Assembly (NCBI RefSeq): GCF_900451095.1 | Contig: NZ_UGHV01000001.1 | Location: 620,001-684,000 of the forward strand | Length of the DNA stretch: 64,000 nt | Source: Helicobacter canis | Lineage (GTDB): Bacteria; Campylobacterota; Campylobacteria; Campylobacterales; Helicobacteraceae | Direction of reading: 5' to 3' | Shown here: positions 60,305 through 64,000 of the stretch, one piece after another | Numbering within the stretch: position 1 is the first letter of the stretch | How the letters are laid out: each line of letters opens with the position of its first letter | The notes under the pieces: model-generated | The model's input: only the letters and a program-made list of their open reading frames with translations | The model's database searches: none | Told to the model about the DNA's origin: nothing | Translations under genes and position numbers: made by a program

Positions 60305-61483
60305 ATGGATTCTCGTGGATCTAGGCTCACTTGGCACGCGTATTTAGAGTCTAAAGGCGCGGAGTATGCGGCATTTGATCCATCTCGTATGCCTAAAATC
60401 TTTGCCGCTTTGGATTGCAAGCTCCCAAAACACATCATTCAAATTTTAGGCACAAATGGCAAGGGCAGCACGGGGCGGTTTATCGCACTTGGGCTTTTGG
60501 CGCAAGGCTACAAGGTGCTGCATTTTACCTCTCCACATTTGCATAGATTTAATGAGCGATTTTATAAAAATGGGTGCATAGTGAGCGATGATGAGCTAGA
60601 AGCGGCGCATAGGGCTTTGCAAGAATATAGCTGTGTCCAGCAGGCAAGCTATTTTGAGTATGCGACTTTGCTAGCTCTAGTGCTGGCGCAAGATTGTGAG
60701 TATTTTGTATGCGAGGCGGGGCTTGGCGGGGAGTTTGACTCTACAAGTGTGCTAAAAGAATATGTGGAGCTAAGTGTTTTCACACCTATTTCTTATGACC
60801 ATACGGAGTTTTTAGGCAATAGTATAGAATCTATTGCTACCACAAAGCTAAAGGCTATGAGCAAGCGTGCGTTCCTAGCTCCACAAACCTACAAAGAAGT
60901 AGAATCTATTGCTCAATCTATTGCTAAAAAAGTGGATTCTACATTGACAATACTTACTAAAGACATCATACACTCTTGCCTAAAAGCCCCAGAGATACAA
61001 GCATATATGCGGGATTTCGCGCCATTTTTGCAGGAGAACTTCGCTGTGGCTGCGTGTGTGCTTGCTGCTTTGGGAGTTGATGATTTGTCTAATATGCCTA
61101 GATTTGACCTACCAGCTAGGGCGCAAAAAATCGCGCCAAATGTGATGATCGATGTAGGACACAATGCCGAGTGTGCGCGTGCCATAGCGCAAATTCTTGG
61201 TAAAAAACGCATAAATCTTGTGTATAATACTTTTTCTCAAAAGGATGTGCGCGAGATATTGAGTATCTTAAAGCCCAATATCGATCAATTACTAATCTGC
61301 CCTATCACACATACTAGAGCCATACCCAAAGATGAGCTATTAGCGGTTTGCGCTGAGCTTGGGATCGCACATAAGGCTTTTGTGCTTGATTGCTCTTTGT
61401 TGCAAGATGAGAAAGAGTATGTGGTGTTTGGGTCATTTAGCGTGGCAGAAGCTTTTTTGGAGATGTGGAATGCAAGAGGATAG
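60305..61483 (+). CDS. folC: Folylpolyglutamate synthase / dihydrofolate synthase
   Basis: FolC adds glutamate to folates. Motifs: IIQILGTNGKGSTGRFIALG (P-loop), HFTSPHLHRFNERF, FEYATLLALVLAQDCE, AGLGGEFDSTS and YDHTEFLGN; the C-terminal ligase domain shows MIDVGHNAECARAIA. 392 residues, normal. The start at 60305 gives MDSRGSRLTWHAYLES; the MDSRG part is a repeat-core-like read-in and the true start may be a little later. The next gene begins inside its 3' end. Confidence 0.93.
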   Translation: MDSRGSRLTWHAYLESKGAEYAAFDPSRMPKIFAALDCKLPKHIIQILGTNGKGSTGRFIALGLLAQGYKVLHFTSPHLHRFNERFYKNGCIVSDDELEAAHRALQEYSCVQQASYFEYATLLALVLAQDCEYFVCEAGLGGEFDSTSVLKEYVELSVFTPISYDHTEFLGNSIESIATTKLKAMSKRAFLAPQTYKEVESIAQSIAKKVDSTLTILTKDIIHSCLKAPEIQAYMRDFAPFLQENFAVAACVLAALGVDDLSNMPRFDLPARAQKIAPNVMIDVGHNAECARAIAQILGKKRINLVYNTFSQKDVREILSILKPNIDQLLICPITHTRAIPKDELLAVCAELGIAHKAFVLDCSLLQDEKEYVVFGSFSVAEAFLEMWNARG

Positions 61484-62405
61484 ACTTGTTTTTTCGATTG
61501 TTGATGAGAAGGGATCTAGGCAGTTTTCTCTCCCTAGAAATGTAACCAAGCTTGTCGCAATCGGTGCTGTTATAGTGCTAGGACTATTTTTGCTAAGCTT
61601 TGTTGCGATGTATTTTCTTATGCATCAAGTCAATGATATTGCCAAACAAAAAAGCGATGCCATCGCACAATACCACTCAATCTACCAGAAAAACGCCTTG
61701 CTTAGAAATGCCATTAGAGAGCGCACCGATGAGCTAGAAGTGGTAAATTCTAAAATCGATAAGCTAGAGGATATTGTAAGTATTAAGCGCAATATCACTA
61801 GGCAGCCCCAAATCACAAAAGTCGATTTACAAAATATCAGCAATACACATAAACTCTTGCTTCTTAGGCTTATCCCCAATGGTGATCCGCTTAAAACTTT
61901 CACAAGCAAGCATTTAACCGCAGAGCGGTTGCATCCACTGCGCAATGTAAGTGGGGTTGAGGGGGCTATGGATTACATCGCGCCAAAGGCTACTCCTGTG
62001 TATGCCACAGCAGATGGCGTGGTCGTGCTTGTGCAAAACAACGGCAAAACAGGGCTTGGTAATGTGATCAAGCTCACACACTCTTTTGGATTCTCATCAG
62101 TCTATGCACACCTTGATACGCTCACGATCAATAAGGGTGATTTCGTGCAAAAGGGGCAAATCATCGGTTACAGCGGCAGTAGTGGTCGCTCTAATGGAGA
62201 GAGGTTGTATTATGAAGTGGGATTTTTAGGGACATCGCTTAATCCCGCTACCTATGCGAGCTGGAATTTTGAGAATTTTGATGCGATTTTTCAAAAAGAA
62301 GATGGCATTGATTGGAAAAATCTTGTATGGGCGATTGAAGATATTGCCAAGCTACAAACATTGCGCGTAAGCTCTAGCGAGAAGCTCAAAAAAGAGTCTT
62401 TATGA
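61470..62405 (+). CDS. csd2: M23-family cell-shape protein, degenerate peptidase (Csd2-like)
   Basis: The start ATG overlaps the folC end by 14 bp (MQEDRLVFSIVDEKGSRQF). Membrane helix at residues ~25-45, a coiled-coil region, then an M23 LytM fold. The metal site is lost: the HxxxD of active enzymes reads GAMDYIAP and the HxH reads RLYYE. In H. pylori Csd2 lacks activity and supports Csd1 in helical shape. The next gene overlaps by 4 bp. Confidence 0.88.
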   Translation: MQEDRLVFSIVDEKGSRQFSLPRNVTKLVAIGAVIVLGLFLLSFVAMYFLMHQVNDIAKQKSDAIAQYHSIYQKNALLRNAIRERTDELEVVNSKIDKLEDIVSIKRNITRQPQITKVDLQNISNTHKLLLLRLIPNGDPLKTFTSKHLTAERLHPLRNVSGVEGAMDYIAPKATPVYATADGVVVLVQNNGKTGLGNVIKLTHSFGFSSVYAHLDTLTINKGDFVQKGQIIGYSGSSGRSNGERLYYEVGFLGTSLNPATYASWNFENFDAIFQKEDGIDWKNLVWAIEDIAKLQTLRVSSSEKLKKESL

Positions 62406-63289
62406 TATTTGACCAACGCCTTGTGCTTATGATCACCCATAAGGATGGGAGTAAGTATGTCAATGTCAATATGATTTTTCGCCAGATCACTTTATATGTC
62501 TTGCTCTTTTTTCTTAGTGTGGTGTTTTTTATCGCGGTGGCAATTGGCGTGTTTCGATCTGAAATTGCTGATATTAACGCCAAAACTTCGCTCATTGAAG
62601 AGCGCAATGAGACAATGCTACTTGGCAATGCGATTTTAAACGATGAGATCAATCAATGCTTGCAAGAAATCTCCATAGCAAGCGATAAAATCGACAACCT
62701 TGAAAATGTCATTGGTGTGAATAATATGCCAAATGAGAATCTAGTCGATCGTGTGGATATAGCAAGTATCACAGGTGTGCAAAAAGCGTTTTTTATGAAG
62801 TTTATCCCTAATGGCTATCCGCTTGAGTCTTTTTCTAGTATCACAGATCCTTATGGCACGCGTCTGCACCCGGTGCTAAAGGTCGTGCGTCAGCATACAG
62901 GCACGGATTTTGGAGCAAGGATTGGCACTTCTGTGTATGCCACAGCTGATGGCGTGGTGGATTGGGCGGATTCTGGCTGGAATGGTGGATATGGAAAATT
63001 AGTCAAGATTACCCATTCATTTGGCTTTAAAACTTATTATGCTCATCTCAATGAGGTTTTAATCAAAGCAGGCTCATTTGTGAAAAAGGGGCAGCTCATA
63101 GCCAAAACGGGGAATTCTGGCGTTAGCACAGGTCCGCATTTGCACTATGAGGTGCGGTTTTTAGAAAAGCCTATCGATCCTATGAATTTTGCTAGGTGGG
63201 ATATGAAGAACTTTGATTCAATTTTTACAAAAGAAAGGAGTATTGCATGGCAATCTTTACTAGCGACGATAAACAACCTAATGGATTAG
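62402..63289 (+). CDS. csd1: M23-family peptidoglycan endopeptidase (Csd1-like)
   Basis: Csd1 trims peptide crosslinks to give Helicobacter its curvature. 295 residues: membrane helix (TLYVLLFFLSVVFFIAVAIG), coiled coil, and LytM domain with the zinc ligands intact in RQHTGTDFG (~164) and GPHLHYEVRF (~246). ATGA overlap with csd2. Its 3' end carries the ccmA ribosome site and start. Confidence 0.9.
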   Translation: MIFDQRLVLMITHKDGSKYVNVNMIFRQITLYVLLFFLSVVFFIAVAIGVFRSEIADINAKTSLIEERNETMLLGNAILNDEINQCLQEISIASDKIDNLENVIGVNNMPNENLVDRVDIASITGVQKAFFMKFIPNGYPLESFSSITDPYGTRLHPVLKVVRQHTGTDFGARIGTSVYATADGVVDWADSGWNGGYGKLVKITHSFGFKTYYAHLNEVLIKAGSFVKKGQLIAKTGNSGVSTGPHLHYEVRFLEKPIDPMNFARWDMKNFDSIFTKERSIAWQSLLATINNLMD

Positions 63290-63648
63290 GGCAAAAGCCC
63301 GGAGCTGCGACTATCATCGCACAAGGGACAAAAATAAAGGGCGAGATCGATACAGACTGCCACTTGCACATTGATGGCGAAATTGAGGGCAGTATCCGCT
63401 CAAAAAGCACGGTAATGATCGGTAAAAGCGGCTTTGTCAATGGCGAAGTCTATGCCAATAAGCTTATAGTAAGTGGCAAGCTTAAGGGCTTGACAGAGAG
63501 CGAGAGCGTGGAGATCGCTTCACTTGGGCGATTTGAGGGAGTGATAACTTCTACAGAGCTTGTGATCGAGAAAAAAGGCGTGTTCATAGGGGAAAGTAAA
63601 ATCAAAGGGCAAGCAGCCCCAAAGAATGCTCCAAGCAAATCTCTATAG
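63247..63648 (+). CDS. ccmA: Bactofilin CcmA
   Basis: A 133-residue bactofilin that polymerises into filaments with Csd proteins to set helical shape. The body is the beta-helix repeat (ATIIAQGTKIKGEIDTDCHL, GEIEGSIRSKSTVMIGKS, KGVFIGESKIKG). It begins inside csd1 (43-bp overlap) with AAAGGAG before its ATG, and mfd starts inside its 3' end. Gene order matches H. pylori csd2-csd1-ccmA. Confidence 0.93.
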   Translation: MAIFTSDDKQPNGLGQKPGAATIIAQGTKIKGEIDTDCHLHIDGEIEGSIRSKSTVMIGKSGFVNGEVYANKLIVSGKLKGLTESESVEIASLGRFEGVITSTELVIEKKGVFIGESKIKGQAAPKNAPSKSL

Positions 63649-64000
63649 AATCCTTATAGACACATCACCTGCACGGGTGATTTTGTGTAAGGATTATGAA
63701 GAAGCTTTAAGTGCTTATCAAGTCGCGCTCTATACATACAGCGCAAAGCTCTCTACTAAACGCCCGCTGCTTTGCAAGGAAATGCGCCTACGAGTGGGCG
63801 ATGATGTGCGAAGCTTTTTTATCGAATTTGTGGAGAATCTAGCCCAGCTTCGTGCATTTTACGCTGATGAAAACACACTTCTAATCACGCCCATCTCTTC
63901 ACTTATATATCCGCTGCCATCGCAGAAATACTGCCAGAATCTTAGGCTTGCAGTAGGGAAAGACTATCGACTTCAAGAGCTTAAAGACACATTGATCCGC
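63626..64000 (+). CDS. mfd: Transcription-repair coupling factor, N-terminal part (partial)
   Basis: Open to the window end: 125 codons from the ATG overlapping ccmA by 23 bp (MLQANLYRILIDTSPAR). VGDDVRSFFIEFVENLAQLR and LLITPISSLIYPLPSQKY are like the N-terminal UvrB-homology domain of Mfd, and mfd follows ccmA in H. pylori (HP1541). The diagnostic helicase motifs lie beyond the window, so the call is by position and partial match. Confidence 0.72.
   Translation, partial: MLQANLYRILIDTSPARVILCKDYEEALSAYQVALYTYSAKLSTKRPLLCKEMRLRVGDDVRSFFIEFVENLAQLRAFYADENTLLITPISSLIYPLPSQKYCQNLRLAVGKDYRLQELKDTLIR

Overview
This 64 kb window comes from a Helicobacter chromosome, most likely an enterohepatic species of fairly high GC for the genus (mid-40s percent by eye). 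Evidence for the genus: the hefABC efflux order, a TlpD-type chemoreceptor with a CZB domain, Fur, an RhpA-type helicase, HisIE, and a block in the H. pylori HP1549-HP1541 order (secF, small membrane protein, leuS, lptE, folC, csd2, csd1, ccmA, mfd). I see no rRNA, tRNA, transposase, prophage or CRISPR array.

Layout. 1-3.6 kb: hefABC efflux operon (minus) behind a long palindromic operator. 3.7-6.5 kb: purM, an SH3 protein and aroE (minus). 6.7-7.5 kb: a methyltransferase gene broken at a G tract. 7.6-12.2 kb: PBP1A, TlpD, Fur and a PAP2 phosphatase. 12.2-38.2 kb: about 26 kb of tightly packed minus-strand genes. It starts upstream with housekeeping genes (class V aminotransferase, rimO, a Gfo/Idh/MocA oxidoreductase, PAP2 phosphatase, CcoI-type ATPase) and runs into a surface-sugar locus: rfbF, rfbG, aminotransferase, ThDP carboligase, epimerases, FkbM methyltransferase, rfbH and glycosyltransferases. 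38.4-48 kb: purH, a two-part ThrE exporter, an adenosine/aminofutalosine deaminase relative, rhpA, ilvE, an SPFH protein and hisIE. 48-54 kb: two dynamin-like GTPases and nhaA. 53.9-64 kb: yajC-secDF, leuS, lptE, folC and the helical-cell-shape genes csd2-csd1-ccmA, then the start of mfd.

The most striking feature is a mosaic of short palindromic repeats joined by a core TAGAATCCACTTTT or its reverse complement. It fills intergenic spaces and also enters many proteins in frame. Read one way the core gives LESTF, read the other way KVDSR/KVDSS. Repeat stretches sit inside CcoI, the Gfo/Idh/MocA protein, the deaminase, a glycosyltransferase, an epimerase, the FkbM methyltransferase, HisIE and PurH, usually between recognisable domain segments. 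Four further ORFs consist almost entirely of repeat and bridge real genes with start/stop overlaps or gaps of a few bases. This resembles in concept the Rickettsia palindromic elements that insert into genes, but it is more modular and denser.

The sugar locus is also phase-variable. Five G/C tracts of 13-14 bases lie in it, and an 11-base tract lies in the methyltransferase at 7.2 kb. In this sequence two methyltransferases (7.2 and 20.5 kb) are out of frame at their tract. Other tracts lie at gene ends, where a one-base change would fuse the gene to the next repeat ORF. Four tracts share the flanks AAC-Gn-AA, one of them inverted, and two lie in a nearly identical unit of about 200 bp, so the switch itself appears to have been copied with the repeats. 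The locus should make CDP-4-keto-3,6-dideoxyglucose (RfbF, RfbG, RfbH) and, with a YerE-like ThDP enzyme, perhaps a branched-chain dideoxy sugar. The final sugar is not determined here.
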